A stretch of DNA of 64,000 nt from Neoasaia chiangmaiensis (GTDB lineage Bacteria > Pseudomonadota > Alphaproteobacteria > Acetobacterales > Acetobacteraceae): positions 124,001-188,000 of the forward strand of contig NZ_CP014691.1 of assembly GCF_002005465.1 (NCBI RefSeq). The letters run 5' to 3'. The notes beneath the pieces are model-generated. The model was not told the origin of the DNA. It was given only the letters and a program-made list of their open reading frames with translations, and made no database searches. The position numbers were made by a program, and so were the translations under genes. This document shows, piece after piece, positions 45,118 through 54,388 of this stretch (position 1 is its first letter; the number at the start of each line of letters is the position of its first letter).

Positions 45118-46140
45118 TCAGACACGTTGCGCAACAGGAATGATGGCATCGAACGCGTCGGTGAAGCGGTTCGAAGGTTGGGGCAACCAACTGTCTGCAC
45201 CCAATCTGATGGCGTCATGTTGCAGGGGCGGAATTTCAGCCTGCTTCAATCCCAGGCGCACGACACATTCCACATCGTCATCGATGAATGTTCGAACCAG
45301 ACATGTCAGAAGTTCATGGCAGGATCCTTGCGGCAGAAAAGAACGATAGCTTGCCAGTGAGAGTGGTCCGATCCGGATTTCAATGCGGGCGTTCATGTCC
45401 CACATCTTTGCGCCAATCACCGTATCGATACCAAGTTGGCAAAACTGGCCCGCGCCTGCGCCCGGAAGACGCGATTGCTGATCCGCGGGCACACCGGTCC
45501 AGTGACCCGAGAATTGATTGATCGTGACCGGCGCGCCTGTCCACTCTTCCAATAATGTGCGGAGACGTTCCGCCGAGCGCGGACGTGTGGCGATAAGGCC
45601 GGAAAAGTAAAGGAGATAACTTGGATTGATGCCGGCCCGAAGCGCTTCGTTACGGCTGGTAAATCCCATCAGCGCAAATAATGCATGTGCGATAGGCCGC
45701 TCACTGTTTTCCAATGTATCGGAGCCCGCAATGCTCCGTGCCGTATATTTGGTTCCAGCTTCTGCGAACTGCACCCTCGGCCGTTGGGCAAGCATATCGA
45801 GGAAGGCACTCAGCGCATTCGAACGAGCGCGATGCTGTTCATCGACCAGGGCGCCGTAGGGGCGCGGAAGAACACCGTCGTGACCGGTAAGTCCACCGAA
45901 ACCGGTCACGACCCTGAATGTGCCGTCCGGCAAGGCATCGACACTGACAATGTCGCTTGTCGGTGTCGCCAATCCTGCTGGCGTATGGAAGCGAATCACA
46001 TCAGAAAGGGGGCGATTGCCCGCAACCTGCTCAAGAACGGCCATGGCTGCGTCGAACGAGAAATGCTGTGGCGTGGCGAGCAGGTGCTCCAGCGCGACGT
46101 CAGCGGAAGTCGTGGAGGTGGCTGGCGGCGGGATAGACAT
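45118..46140 (-). CDS. tssG: Type VI secretion baseplate protein TssG
   Basis: A 340-residue TssG/ImpH/VasB protein, part of the wedge of the T6SS baseplate with TssE, TssF and TssK. Conserved features include RFHTPAGLATPTSDI near 49, GFGGLTGHDGVLPRPYGALV near 80 (family signature G..G..G.LP..y), and FSGLIATRPRSAERLRTLLEEW near 184. It begins five bases after the TssF stop codon and is the last gene of the leftward operon. Length is normal. Confidence 0.92.
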   Translation of the reverse strand: MSIPPPATSTTSADVALEHLLATPQHFSFDAAMAVLEQVAGNRPLSDVIRFHTPAGLATPTSDIVSVDALPDGTFRVVTGFGGLTGHDGVLPRPYGALVDEQHRARSNALSAFLDMLAQRPRVQFAEAGTKYTARSIAGSDTLENSERPIAHALFALMGFTSRNEALRAGINPSYLLYFSGLIATRPRSAERLRTLLEEWTGAPVTINQFSGHWTGVPADQQSRLPGAGAGQFCQLGIDTVIGAKMWDMNARIEIRIGPLSLASYRSFLPQGSCHELLTCLVRTFIDDDVECVVRLGLKQAEIPPLQHDAIRLGADSWLPQPSNRFTDAFDAIIPVAQRV

Positions 46141-46145
46141 TGCGA

Positions 46146-47960
46146 TCAGAGAATTCGGCGATGACCCGCGCGGGGCGGGAACGAAACGATGGGATCGGGC
46201 CGCCCCGTGAGCCGGACGGTCGTTCGCACGAAATTATTCGTTGCGACGTGGAGCGCGAGAAAGCGGTCAAGCATGCCGGCCAACAGATATAGCCCATGCT
46301 CGAACCATCCGGTTTCGTCGAATGTGAGGATAACCTCCAGCCCTCGACACCAGCCAACTTTCATGCCGTCCGAAAGGCGGGCGACGGTTGGACGGGACGT
46401 GACATTGATCAGACTCGCAATCGCTGACCGTGTTTCTTCGGAATGACGAGCGTCGTAGAGTGTCAGAAGGTCACGCAGCGCACCCGCCGCGCTTTCGCCG
46501 CCGGTCAGGCTAAGGTGGTTGAGGGTCAGATGCGTGATGAGCGCCCATGCGCTGCGCTCGCGTTGACGGCGTCGCCAACCTTGTGTCGGTGGCGTAAGGC
46601 ACGTCACGCGCGTGATGCTGCCGAGACCGCGTTCCGGCACGAACTGCGGTGCGCCCCCGCCGAATGGGAGGCGCGCCGGAAGATCGCCGTCACTTATCGT
46701 GGCATCGACGGAGAGAAGCCGGTCGCGCGTTTCCTCATCGGTCCAGCCAGGCTCGACCGGGACAAGCCGTGTCTCGATACGGTCGCCGATCGGCGAGACG
46801 CGGCGTACGAGCGTGTATTCTCCCGCCGGCTTGCGCTCCTCGTTCGGCAGGTGGCGATAGAGAGGCTGCCATGATCGGCTGTTACCGTCGCTATGGATTT
46901 CACGAACCGCGTCGATCTGCCAGATTTCTGTCGACGTGTTTCCGCTGCGTGGCGGATCGATTGGGTAACTCGTCTGCCAGTGTGTCAGGCGGATCGGTTC
47001 ACAGGCACTTTCGTAAAGATTGACGAGTGGCGCGCAATTCAATCGCAAGGCATCGGCATGCAGGCTCCGCGCCAGCCCGGGCATCAACGTATCGAAATAG
47101 ACGAATAGCGTCAGTTCGGCGCGCGTTTCCACCACCGTGCGCGCGTCCAGTCCGCTGATGACGACAGCAAGAAATTTTTCCGGAAATGCGAAATATTCGG
47201 TGAGCAGGCGGAAGCCGCTGAATGAGCGTCGAGGCCATGGATAAAGGGCGTCGTCCTCCGCGAAGCCACAGGGTGAAATATTCTGTGGGGATATTATTGT
47301 CGGACGATCGTCGTTCGGCCCGGCGGAAAGAGCAATGCCAATGGCATGGGCGCACATGAGTTGATGCAGTGCCGAGGATTGCTCCGGTGGGGCATGGATG
47401 AAAAACTTGAGTGCTTCCGGGGCGATATCGGCAAACTGTGCTTCCGGATTGGCCAGCGTCAGCCGCACGCTCAGAACACTCTGCGCGCGGCGTGAGGCCG
47501 GATGAACCGGCGCTTCGAATGGGACCGCCTGCATGCGGGTGTCATGCGCGCGGATCGGCCATATATCGGTTGGCGCCGCCGTCCGGAAACGACATGTTGC
47601 ACCGTCGGGAAGCGAAGTCTGCACGGGCGTATTTCTCGGAATGGGGATGGCCGTGCGGGCGTCCGACATTCCTTCGAATTGAACCAGACATGCGGAGGGG
47701 AGGGGGGCAAGATAATGCGGGTAGAGAATATCGAGCAGCGTGTCGGTAAGTTCGGGATAATCGTCATCCAGACGTTGCTGCACACGGCCTGTCAGAAAAG
47801 CGACGCCTTCGAGCAGTCGCTCGACATGTGGATCGTCCACGGTGTCGCGTGACAGACGCAAGCGGCCGGCAATCTTCGGGTGGGTCTGCGCGAACGTATC
47901 CGCAAGTGTGCGAAGGGCATCGAGTTCACGCTGATAGGCGTCGATGAAATCTTCAGCCAT
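46146..47960 (-). CDS. tssF: Type VI secretion baseplate protein TssF
   Basis: A 604-residue TssF/ImpG/VasA protein. The start FIDAYQRELDALRTLADTFAQTHPKIAGRL and VERLLEGVAFLTGRVQQRLDDDYPEL (near 48) are the family's opening blocks, followed by LYPHYLAPLPS near 95. Near the end come LTLYDARHSEETRSAI and the final FLALHVATNNFVRTTV. It forms the core of the baseplate wedge (TssF2-TssG). It lies between tssE and tssG, the usual order. Confidence 0.93.
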   Translation of the reverse strand: MAEDFIDAYQRELDALRTLADTFAQTHPKIAGRLRLSRDTVDDPHVERLLEGVAFLTGRVQQRLDDDYPELTDTLLDILYPHYLAPLPSACLVQFEGMSDARTAIPIPRNTPVQTSLPDGATCRFRTAAPTDIWPIRAHDTRMQAVPFEAPVHPASRRAQSVLSVRLTLANPEAQFADIAPEALKFFIHAPPEQSSALHQLMCAHAIGIALSAGPNDDRPTIISPQNISPCGFAEDDALYPWPRRSFSGFRLLTEYFAFPEKFLAVVISGLDARTVVETRAELTLFVYFDTLMPGLARSLHADALRLNCAPLVNLYESACEPIRLTHWQTSYPIDPPRSGNTSTEIWQIDAVREIHSDGNSRSWQPLYRHLPNEERKPAGEYTLVRRVSPIGDRIETRLVPVEPGWTDEETRDRLLSVDATISDGDLPARLPFGGGAPQFVPERGLGSITRVTCLTPPTQGWRRRQRERSAWALITHLTLNHLSLTGGESAAGALRDLLTLYDARHSEETRSAIASLINVTSRPTVARLSDGMKVGWCRGLEVILTFDETGWFEHGLYLLAGMLDRFLALHVATNNFVRTTVRLTGRPDPIVSFPPRAGHRRIL

Positions 47961-47967
47961 GGTGTCC

Positions 47968-48462
47968 CTATGTTTCGCGAACGGCTTGCACGGAGATCGG
48001 CTGGCCGGGTGGCAGGATCGCTGTGCTGTATCTGACGAACTCGGGCTGGGGATCGACCAGAAGGATGCCCTCTATGTGCAGACGGATCACCGCGCTCAAC
48101 GGTGCATCGTCTGGCAGCAGGGTAACACGGATATCGGTCAGTCGCGGATCGAAGCGGTGAATGGTGGCCTCGACATCCGCCCGGATGCGTTCACGTTCTT
48201 CCTCGTTTGAAAGAACGCGCGCCGTGACATCCGCGATGCCGAAGCCGAGCGGAGATGTTTCCAGCATCGCCTGATGTGGCTTCAAGACGATCCAGGGACG
48301 CGTAGCGTTCAGAAGCGCCTCGAGATCACGGCGTAATGCGGCGCGCATCTGCTTTTGCGTACGAACCTCCGAATGTGGCGGATCGGCAGACCGGTCCGGG
48401 TGTTCGTCCAGCAGCCGATCGAGCACCGAGAGCGATGCTGGCGCGTGATGTCGCGCGCGCAT
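47968..48462 (-). CDS. tssE: Type VI secretion baseplate protein TssE
   Basis: A 164-residue gp25-like protein (GPW/gp25 family) that starts sheath assembly on the baseplate. SVLDRLLDEHP near 12 and ALRRDLEALLNATRPW near 42 are conserved, FGIADVTA near 74 and the C-terminal ADVEATIHRFDPRLTDIRVTL near 95 match gp25. It directly adjoins the tagJ gene, with no spacer, and is followed by tssF eight bases on. Confidence 0.9.
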   Translation of the reverse strand: MRARHHAPASLSVLDRLLDEHPDRSADPPHSEVRTQKQMRAALRRDLEALLNATRPWIVLKPHQAMLETSPLGFGIADVTARVLSNEEERERIRADVEATIHRFDPRLTDIRVTLLPDDAPLSAVIRLHIEGILLVDPQPEFVRYSTAILPPGQPISVQAVRET

Positions 48463-49266
48463 TTACCCGAACGACAATTCTGAGACCTGCAGGACGCCCA
48501 ATGCATCGTCGCCTGCAAGGAAAACACGCTGTCCACTGCCGCGGACAGGGCCGTCGCCGGTTGCCCAGTCCGTCTCCCGGCCAAGGCGCAACGCGGTGGT
48601 CGCGCCAGCCGGATAATAAAGCGAAGGGAGGTAGACATCGCCTTCCGGGCCGTTGCGCACGACGACCGAAGCACGACGCCAGAACAGATCGCGGGGGCGG
48701 CGGGGCGGATGAAACATGATTTCCACGAAAGCTTCTGTCGGAATCCAGAAACATTTTCCGGTCGTCGTCAGCACTTCAAGCGAGCCGCACAGAATGTCGT
48801 CAGCATCACGAAAATCGTCGAACACGTTGTCGATACCGTCCTGAACGCTTCGGCCTGCCACGCGGGGGCGGGCAGCCTCCGCGGCTTCTGCCGCCTGAGT
48901 TGCCTCTTCCCTGTCGCCATTGCGCAGCGCGGCCAGCGCACGGAGGGATTCTCGCTGGCTGTCCGTGGGCGCACCGATGAATTCGGGCGCCGCGCCGTCG
49001 TCCAATATGGCGCGGCGCTGCATTTCCGCACGGAGAAGCTGACGGAACTCCGCGGCAACCAGCCCCATGTCGGGATTGATCGACGTCAGCGCACTCGCCA
49101 GCGTTTCGGCACGCTGTAGATCGCTGGCGAACAGACTGTATTCTGCAAGAAGCAGACGTGGCGCAGCATCCGAGGGCGCAGCCTTTACCGCAGCAGTCGC
49201 GGCGGCGATGGCACCATCAAGATCGCCCTGGCGGAACAGGTCATCGGCGGACAGAGGCGTCGTCAT
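48463..49266 (-). CDS. tagJ: T6SS accessory protein TagJ (ImpE)
   Basis: A 267-residue ImpE/TagJ protein. The N-terminal part is TPR-like (DDLFRQGDLDGAIAAATAAVKAAPSDAAPRLLLAE), the C-terminal part has the ImpE block CFWIPTEAFVEIMFHPPRRPRDLFWRRA near 170 and VYLPSLYYPAG near 211. In other systems it binds the N-terminus of TssB and helps sheath recycling by ClpV. It overlaps the second TssC gene by four bases and sits in the impE position of the imp locus. Confidence 0.9.
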   Translation of the reverse strand: MTTPLSADDLFRQGDLDGAIAAATAAVKAAPSDAAPRLLLAEYSLFASDLQRAETLASALTSINPDMGLVAAEFRQLLRAEMQRRAILDDGAAPEFIGAPTDSQRESLRALAALRNGDREEATQAAEAAEAARPRVAGRSVQDGIDNVFDDFRDADDILCGSLEVLTTTGKCFWIPTEAFVEIMFHPPRRPRDLFWRRASVVVRNGPEGDVYLPSLYYPAGATTALRLGRETDWATGDGPVRGSGQRVFLAGDDALGVLQVSELSFG

Positions 49267-50867
49267 CGGGTTGGCTCCAGTGAACTATGGTTTGTGCTAC
49301 CTCCGGCACGGTCCGGAGACGCGAGATTGGTGACAAGTCGGAATGTCGTCGAGATATCGTCAAGCTGGTAATGCGGTTGGAGATGGATCACGCATCCATA
49401 ATGACCTGGCTGCCCTTCCCGTGCGTGGACGCTGACCCGGCTGGACAAGAGAGGATATCGTGCGCGGCTCTCTCCGGAAGACAGGCTGCTGGCATTGGTG
49501 TATCGCCCCAGCCAATCCTGAAGTTCGCGCTCGATTTCTCCCGGGGTCGGCAATCGGCCGATCATGTCGCGGCCCAGCATCTTGATGTGATGAGCAAAAC
49601 GACAGACGCAGAGCAGTGAGACGATATCGGCGGAAATGCGACGGTTGGCGTGTCCGGGCTCGGGCTGGCGCGGCGCGGTCGGGCGCGCCTGAAGACTGCG
49701 GGTCGACGCGAACGCGGCACCACCGAAGGGCAGCGTGTTCAGCGGCATGAAGCCTGTCTCGATCAACGCCTGACATTGCCGATCGGTAAAACCAAGTTCC
49801 GTTGGCGCTCGGGCAATCCGGGTTCTCGCACCGAAGCGGAAGGGATCTTTCACAGTATCCGCCACGAAACTGCCTGTCTGTCGGCCGGGTGTCACGCCGC
49901 GTACGTCGGCCGGCCAACGATAAGTCCGTTGAGCACGCAGGACATTGCGCGCAAACGCATATCCTGCTGTGTGCCAACATATATCCGTGGCATCGGGCGC
50001 ATATTCCTCGTGCCGCAAACGGTTGTTGTCGCGCGCCCAGCGGGGACGGGCGCGTAGATGCGGCAGGGTCAGGCACAGAAAGCGACTGTCCTCCTGCGCG
50101 ACAAGGCCGCGCCAACGTCTATGGTCCTCGTCATCCAGAACCGTGGTCATATCCTGAGCCAGGCTCAGTTCGGAAAACGCCTCCACCCCGAGAAGGCGCG
50201 GCGCGGCGGAAAGCACGGTCGGCACGAAGGCCGCTGCGGCGACGGCTGCAAGTTGCCGCAGGACTGCGACATCATCAACCGGCGCCATGCTGTCGAAGGC
50301 CGAGCGACGGGGCGGCTGATGGGCGATTTCATGATCCACGACCAGAAGGCCAAATGGCTGGCCGCCCGCATGACCGAATTCACCTTCGTAAACGAGCTTG
50401 AAAAACGCGGATTGATCGAATTCCAGGGCTCGCCCGAAGTCGCGCTCCAGTTCCTGCCACTTCATTGAGAAGATTCGAATGAGGATGTCTTCTGCCGGAT
50501 CGCATGACGAGACGAGCCAGAGCAGGCCACGCCACGATCCCTCAAGCAGAAGAAATCGTGGGTGATGAAGAATGGCATCAATCTGCCGCGCGATCATGAT
50601 ATCGATCTGCGCAAGGTCACGATCTATCCGACCGCGCAGGGCCAGACCGAGCCGATTATCCTTGAATTTCCGGAAGTCCTCGAGCGCTTCCAGACCGAAC
50701 CATGCAAGCAATGCTCCACGATCGTCTCTTAGAAACTGTTCGAATGCCTGGAAATCCCAGTCTGGCCCCGTATGCGCCCCGGCCAGCAAGCCTGCACGCA
50801 GCGATGACGTCCTTTCGCCATCGGATGCGTCCGGCTTGCTGAATTCCTGGGGTGCGACAGACGGCAT
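49263..50867 (-). CDS. Second TssC-type sheath protein (ImpD-like)
   Basis: A 534-residue paralogue of TssC. It shares the TssC core with its neighbour: [25 protein letters not shown] near 95, LVYEGEFGHAGGQPFGLLVVDHEI near 160, LGFTDRQCQALIETGFMPL near 366, and FAHHIKMLGRDMIGRL near 434. It has an extra N-terminal segment of about 40 residues and a Ser/Asn-rich tail. Rhizobial imp loci also carry such a duplicate (ImpD). It may be a sheath-cap, baseplate-proximal or minor sheath protein; its exact job is unclear. It ends in a four-base overlap with tagJ. Confidence 0.88.
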   Translation of the reverse strand: MPSVAPQEFSKPDASDGERTSSLRAGLLAGAHTGPDWDFQAFEQFLRDDRGALLAWFGLEALEDFRKFKDNRLGLALRGRIDRDLAQIDIMIARQIDAILHHPRFLLLEGSWRGLLWLVSSCDPAEDILIRIFSMKWQELERDFGRALEFDQSAFFKLVYEGEFGHAGGQPFGLLVVDHEIAHQPPRRSAFDSMAPVDDVAVLRQLAAVAAAAFVPTVLSAAPRLLGVEAFSELSLAQDMTTVLDDEDHRRWRGLVAQEDSRFLCLTLPHLRARPRWARDNNRLRHEEYAPDATDICWHTAGYAFARNVLRAQRTYRWPADVRGVTPGRQTGSFVADTVKDPFRFGARTRIARAPTELGFTDRQCQALIETGFMPLNTLPFGGAAFASTRSLQARPTAPRQPEPGHANRRISADIVSLLCVCRFAHHIKMLGRDMIGRLPTPGEIERELQDWLGRYTNASSLSSGESRARYPLLSSRVSVHAREGQPGHYGCVIHLQPHYQLDDISTTFRLVTNLASPDRAGGSTNHSSLEPTR

Positions 50868-50876
50868 CCCTGACGA

Positions 50877-52373
50877 TCAGACCCGTTCCGGAATACGTGC
50901 CACCATACGCATGCTGGTCGTCAGTTCTTCCAGTTGCAGCCAGGGCCGCATGTAGGCGACGGCGTTGTAGGCGCCGGGGCGACCGGGAATTTCCGCGACT
51001 TCCACACGGGCTTCCCGGAGCGGGTAACGCGCCTTGCTTTCCGGACCGGCAAGATCGTTGGCGTTGACGTAGCGGCTGATCCAGTCGTTCAGCCAGCGCT
51101 CGCAATCGCCGACCTCCATGAACGAACCGATCTTGTCGCGTGCCATGACCTTCAGATAATGCGCGAACCGGCTGGTTGCCATGATATAGGGCAGACGAGC
51201 GGAGATCGCGGCATTGGCCGTCGCCTCCGGTCGATCGTAGACCTTCGGCTTCTGTGTCGTCTGTGCACCGAAGAAGACGGCGTAGTCCTCGTTCTTGTAG
51301 TGACAGATCGGCAGGAAACCCAGATTGGACAATTCGTTTTCACGACGGTCGGTGATGCCGATCTCGGTGGGGCATTTCGCGTCCATATCGCCATCGTCGG
51401 ACTGGAAGATGTGCTGCGGCAGATCATCGATCCGACCACCGCCCTCCTTTCCGCGAATCATGGTGCAGAAACCGGTGCGGGCGAAGGCATCCGTCATGCG
51501 CGCGCCCATAACGTAGGCCGCATTCATCCAGCAGTACTCGTCATGATCGAGGGCCAGCGGCTTGCCATCATCGGCACGCGGAGCCTCCTCGTAGCGGAAC
51601 TCGTCCACGGCCTTCACGCCTTCGCCATAAGGCAAACGGCTCAGCACGCGTGGCAGCGTCAGGGAAACGAAGCGGCTGTCCTCGCTATCGCGGAAGCCAC
51701 GCCACTTCAGGAATTCAACCGTGTCGAAAGCCTTTGCGAGATCGCGGGGGCGGGAAAGCTCGGTCCAGTCCTCGAAACCGAACATGCCGGCACCTGCCGC
51801 CGACACGAACGGTGCGAAAGCCGCTGCCGAAACGTGGCTGATTTCGCGCAGCGTCTCGATATCTTCCGGCGCGTTCGTCCATTCATAATCGCCGATCAGC
51901 GCGCCGTAAGGTTCGCCACCGGGTGTCCCGAACTCGTTCTCGTAGATCTTGCGGAACAGCAGGGACTGGTCGAACTCGACAACGCGCGTCAGGTCGCGGT
52001 GCAGTTCACGCTTGCTGGCATTGACGACGCGGATTTTCAGGTTGCTGCTCGTCTCGCTGTTCATGACGAGGTAATGCAGGCCACGCCAGCTACCCTCCAG
52101 CTTGAGAAAGCGGGGGTCATGGATGATTGCATTGAGCTGCTTGGAAATCGCGGCGTCCAGCCCCTCGACCGCGCGTTCGATCGTGCGGGTCAGGTTGCGG
52201 TCGAAGGAGACGGTTCCTTTGCCGGCCTCCTCGACCAGGGTGCGCACCAGTTCGGCGGCCCGGTCCGGTTCGGTTTGCCGTGTGGCGGCAACGACCTGCG
52301 ACAGGAGATTGGCACCGCTTTCCGTGGTGACGGCGCCCGGAGCCTGTTGGGGAGAATGAGCGGAATCGGACAT
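50877..52373 (-). CDS. tssC: T6SS sheath large subunit TssC
   Basis: A 498-residue TssC/VipB protein, the large subunit of the contractile sheath around the Hcp tube. [24 protein letters not shown] near 80, [28 protein letters not shown] near 137, [20 protein letters not shown] near 345 and [17 protein letters not shown] near 400 are family blocks. It follows tssB by five bases, its obligate partner, and precedes the second TssC gene by nine. Length and motifs are complete. Confidence 0.95.
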   Translation of the reverse strand: MSDSAHSPQQAPGAVTTESGANLLSQVVAATRQTEPDRAAELVRTLVEEAGKGTVSFDRNLTRTIERAVEGLDAAISKQLNAIIHDPRFLKLEGSWRGLHYLVMNSETSSNLKIRVVNASKRELHRDLTRVVEFDQSLLFRKIYENEFGTPGGEPYGALIGDYEWTNAPEDIETLREISHVSAAAFAPFVSAAGAGMFGFEDWTELSRPRDLAKAFDTVEFLKWRGFRDSEDSRFVSLTLPRVLSRLPYGEGVKAVDEFRYEEAPRADDGKPLALDHDEYCWMNAAYVMGARMTDAFARTGFCTMIRGKEGGGRIDDLPQHIFQSDDGDMDAKCPTEIGITDRRENELSNLGFLPICHYKNEDYAVFFGAQTTQKPKVYDRPEATANAAISARLPYIMATSRFAHYLKVMARDKIGSFMEVGDCERWLNDWISRYVNANDLAGPESKARYPLREARVEVAEIPGRPGAYNAVAYMRPWLQLEELTTSMRMVARIPERV

Positions 52374-52378
52374 GGAGG

Positions 52379-52885
52379 TCAGCCTTCCTTCCGGGACTGG
52401 AATTCGGCATTCAGCGCCGACAGTTCCTCATTATTCTTCAGGATGCGCTCGAGGAGTAGTTCGAGCTCTTCGGAGCGATCTGCCTTGCTCATGAGATCAC
52501 GCAGGCGATTGCGCGTTTCAAGAAGCGCCTTGAGTGCGGGAACCTGATCGACGACGCGCTGGGGCTCGAAATCCTCAATGCTGTTGAAAGCCAGATCGAC
52601 GGCCATCGTCTCGTCACCGCCCTTGAGCGTGTTGGCGACCTTGAGATTGAGGCCCGGCGACATGCGCTGCATGACCTCGTCGAAATTGTCCCGATCAATC
52701 TGGATGAAACGTCGTTCGGCGAAAGGACGCAGCGGCTTGGTCGGGTCGCCGGAGAAGTCGCCTACCACACCGACGACGAACGGCAATTCGCGAACGACCT
52801 CCGCCCCTTCGATCTCGACTTCGTAGGTTATATGGACTCGCGGCCGACGAACGCGGGCCAGTTTCTCATGGATGCTTGCACTCAT
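52379..52885 (-). CDS. tssB: T6SS sheath small subunit TssB
   Basis: A 168-residue TssB/VipA protein. [31 protein letters not shown] near the N-terminus and [28 protein letters not shown] near 59 are typical, and the last 60 residues form the helices that interlock with TssC. The start is ATG 52885, with GGAG six bases upstream; an upstream TTG would add four residues. It lies between tssA (66-base gap) and tssC in one operon. Confidence 0.93.
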   Translation of the reverse strand: MSASIHEKLARVRRPRVHITYEVEIEGAEVVRELPFVVGVVGDFSGDPTKPLRPFAERRFIQIDRDNFDEVMQRMSPGLNLKVANTLKGGDETMAVDLAFNSIEDFEPQRVVDQVPALKALLETRNRLRDLMSKADRSEELELLLERILKNNEELSALNAEFQSRKEG

Positions 52886-52951
52886 GAATCGCTCCAATCG
52901 TTATTAAGGCCCGCCAGATTGGTCGGGCGGCGTTCCAGCCGAAGAACCGCG

Positions 52952-54088
52952 CTAGACATCGAGTTCCTGGATGCCCAGTCGGGTCAGGATTTCAATGCGC
53001 GATGAATCGTCCATCACCACTTCACGCAGAAGATCAGGGAGGGACAAACGCGCACGCCGGACGGCATTTTCCAGCGTGTAACTGAAAGGGGAATGTGGCT
53101 CCATCTCACGGAACTGTTGCGCGATATCCATGGCCGCGTCCAGCAGTTCGCTTCGCGTAGGACGCGCGTGCCGATGTGGGGCCGCGGCTTCGGCGGTGGT
53201 GCCCCCGACTGCCTCCGCGTCATGCAGGTCGCCTGGATCTTCCGTGACATCGTTTGCCGGCAACTCGTCGGGAACGACATAACGATGGGCGGCGGCGCGG
53301 ATATCGCCAAGGATATTCGCGACGCGACCCATGGATGGCGCCTCAGCCGCAGGCACCGTATCCTGGCAGACTTCAAGGAATATATCGTTCAGTTTCTGCC
53401 AGGCGGCATAAGCCGCATCGGCATGCCGGGCGACGATCGCAAGATCCGCGTTCCCGGATCCACGCGCAGCGCTTTCCATCTGGTCGAGGGAAGGCAGACC
53501 GTCATGGACAACCGCGATATGCTCGCCCTGCGCACTGGAGGCCGCACGGGAACGGGCCCGTTCGTACTCCCAGAAAGCGATCGGACGACCGTCTTCGAGT
53601 TCGAACAGAATGGTCTTGCGAAGTGGTTGGATCAGCGATCCATCCCGATCCGACCCGCTAAGTCCTGAGACGGCGAATGTCCGCGCTTCGGGATCATCGG
53701 CTTCAAGGGCGGGATAAAGGCCCTGCGACCAGAAAGATTCTACCAGACGCGTCATGATCCGCGCGCCGAGTGACAGACCTGCCAATCCCCCACGGCGCGC
53801 CAGCGATTCCGCAAGAGCGCTGGCAATCTCGAGGTCCTTGGTCTCGGTCGTCAGCGCTTCGATCGCCAGCGCTTCGACAGTCCGCCATTCCTCCGGCATA
53901 CCGATGGCACGTTCAGGATCATCATCTCCCGCACGTTCCTGCATGCGCGCGGCCGAACGGGCGTCCCGAAGTGCCGAATAGGTGGAATTGACGCCCGCGC
54001 CTGTCCGAAGGTCCCGGCCGCATGGCATTGCATCGCCAATGGGCGCGGCAATAGCGGCAAGAATGGTTTCCTCGTCAGGCAGAAGCAT
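52952..54088 (-). CDS. tssA: T6SS assembly protein TssA
   Basis: A 378-residue TssA/ImpA protein. The N-terminal ImpA_N domain has PIGDAMPCGRDLRTG near 17, PEEWRTVEALAIEALTTETKDLEIASALAE near 65 and ESFWSQGLYPALE near 115. The shorter C-terminal part is of the ImpA kind with RRARLSLPDLLREVV near the end. TssA coordinates baseplate and sheath growth. It is the first gene of the leftward T6SS operon, divergent from clpV with 300 bases between. Confidence 0.9.
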   Translation of the reverse strand: MLLPDEETILAAIAAPIGDAMPCGRDLRTGAGVNSTYSALRDARSAARMQERAGDDDPERAIGMPEEWRTVEALAIEALTTETKDLEIASALAESLARRGGLAGLSLGARIMTRLVESFWSQGLYPALEADDPEARTFAVSGLSGSDRDGSLIQPLRKTILFELEDGRPIAFWEYERARSRAASSAQGEHIAVVHDGLPSLDQMESAARGSGNADLAIVARHADAAYAAWQKLNDIFLEVCQDTVPAAEAPSMGRVANILGDIRAAAHRYVVPDELPANDVTEDPGDLHDAEAVGGTTAEAAAPHRHARPTRSELLDAAMDIAQQFREMEPHSPFSYTLENAVRRARLSLPDLLREVVMDDSSRIEILTRLGIQELDV

Positions 54089-54388
54089 GTCTGTCGATCA
54101 CACCTTTCCGCATCATGCCATCCCGCCCTTGCGCGACGCGCTGCGGAATGAAAAATGGTGAGAGACGCGAAGTGAGGCAACGACCGACTTCATGAACTCT
54201 CGATGACGTCAACTATGCGCAGCATCATTATAGGCGACAAGTCGAATGTCACGATGAAAAAGCTACAAATGAAACGTCAATGCGGTAGACGTGGGTCCAT
54301 TTACTGCCGAGAATTTCCCACTACTTGCGCGACAGACCGCCGTGCCAATGCGCCGGTTTGCCGAAAGTGAACGGACGACGGGGTAAGC
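54089..54388. promoter_or_regulatory. Divergent promoter region of the T6SS locus
   Basis: A 300-base region from which both T6SS operons (tssA leftward, clpV rightward) must be transcribed. I looked for a sigma-54 type TGGC-N8-TTGC box and did not find a convincing one. It is less GC-rich in the middle. Confidence 0.5.

Noticed and set aside
50934-52547. 537-codon frame antisense to tssC
   Set aside because: The TssC signature is unambiguous on the minus strand, and the opposite frame is a codon-bias artefact.
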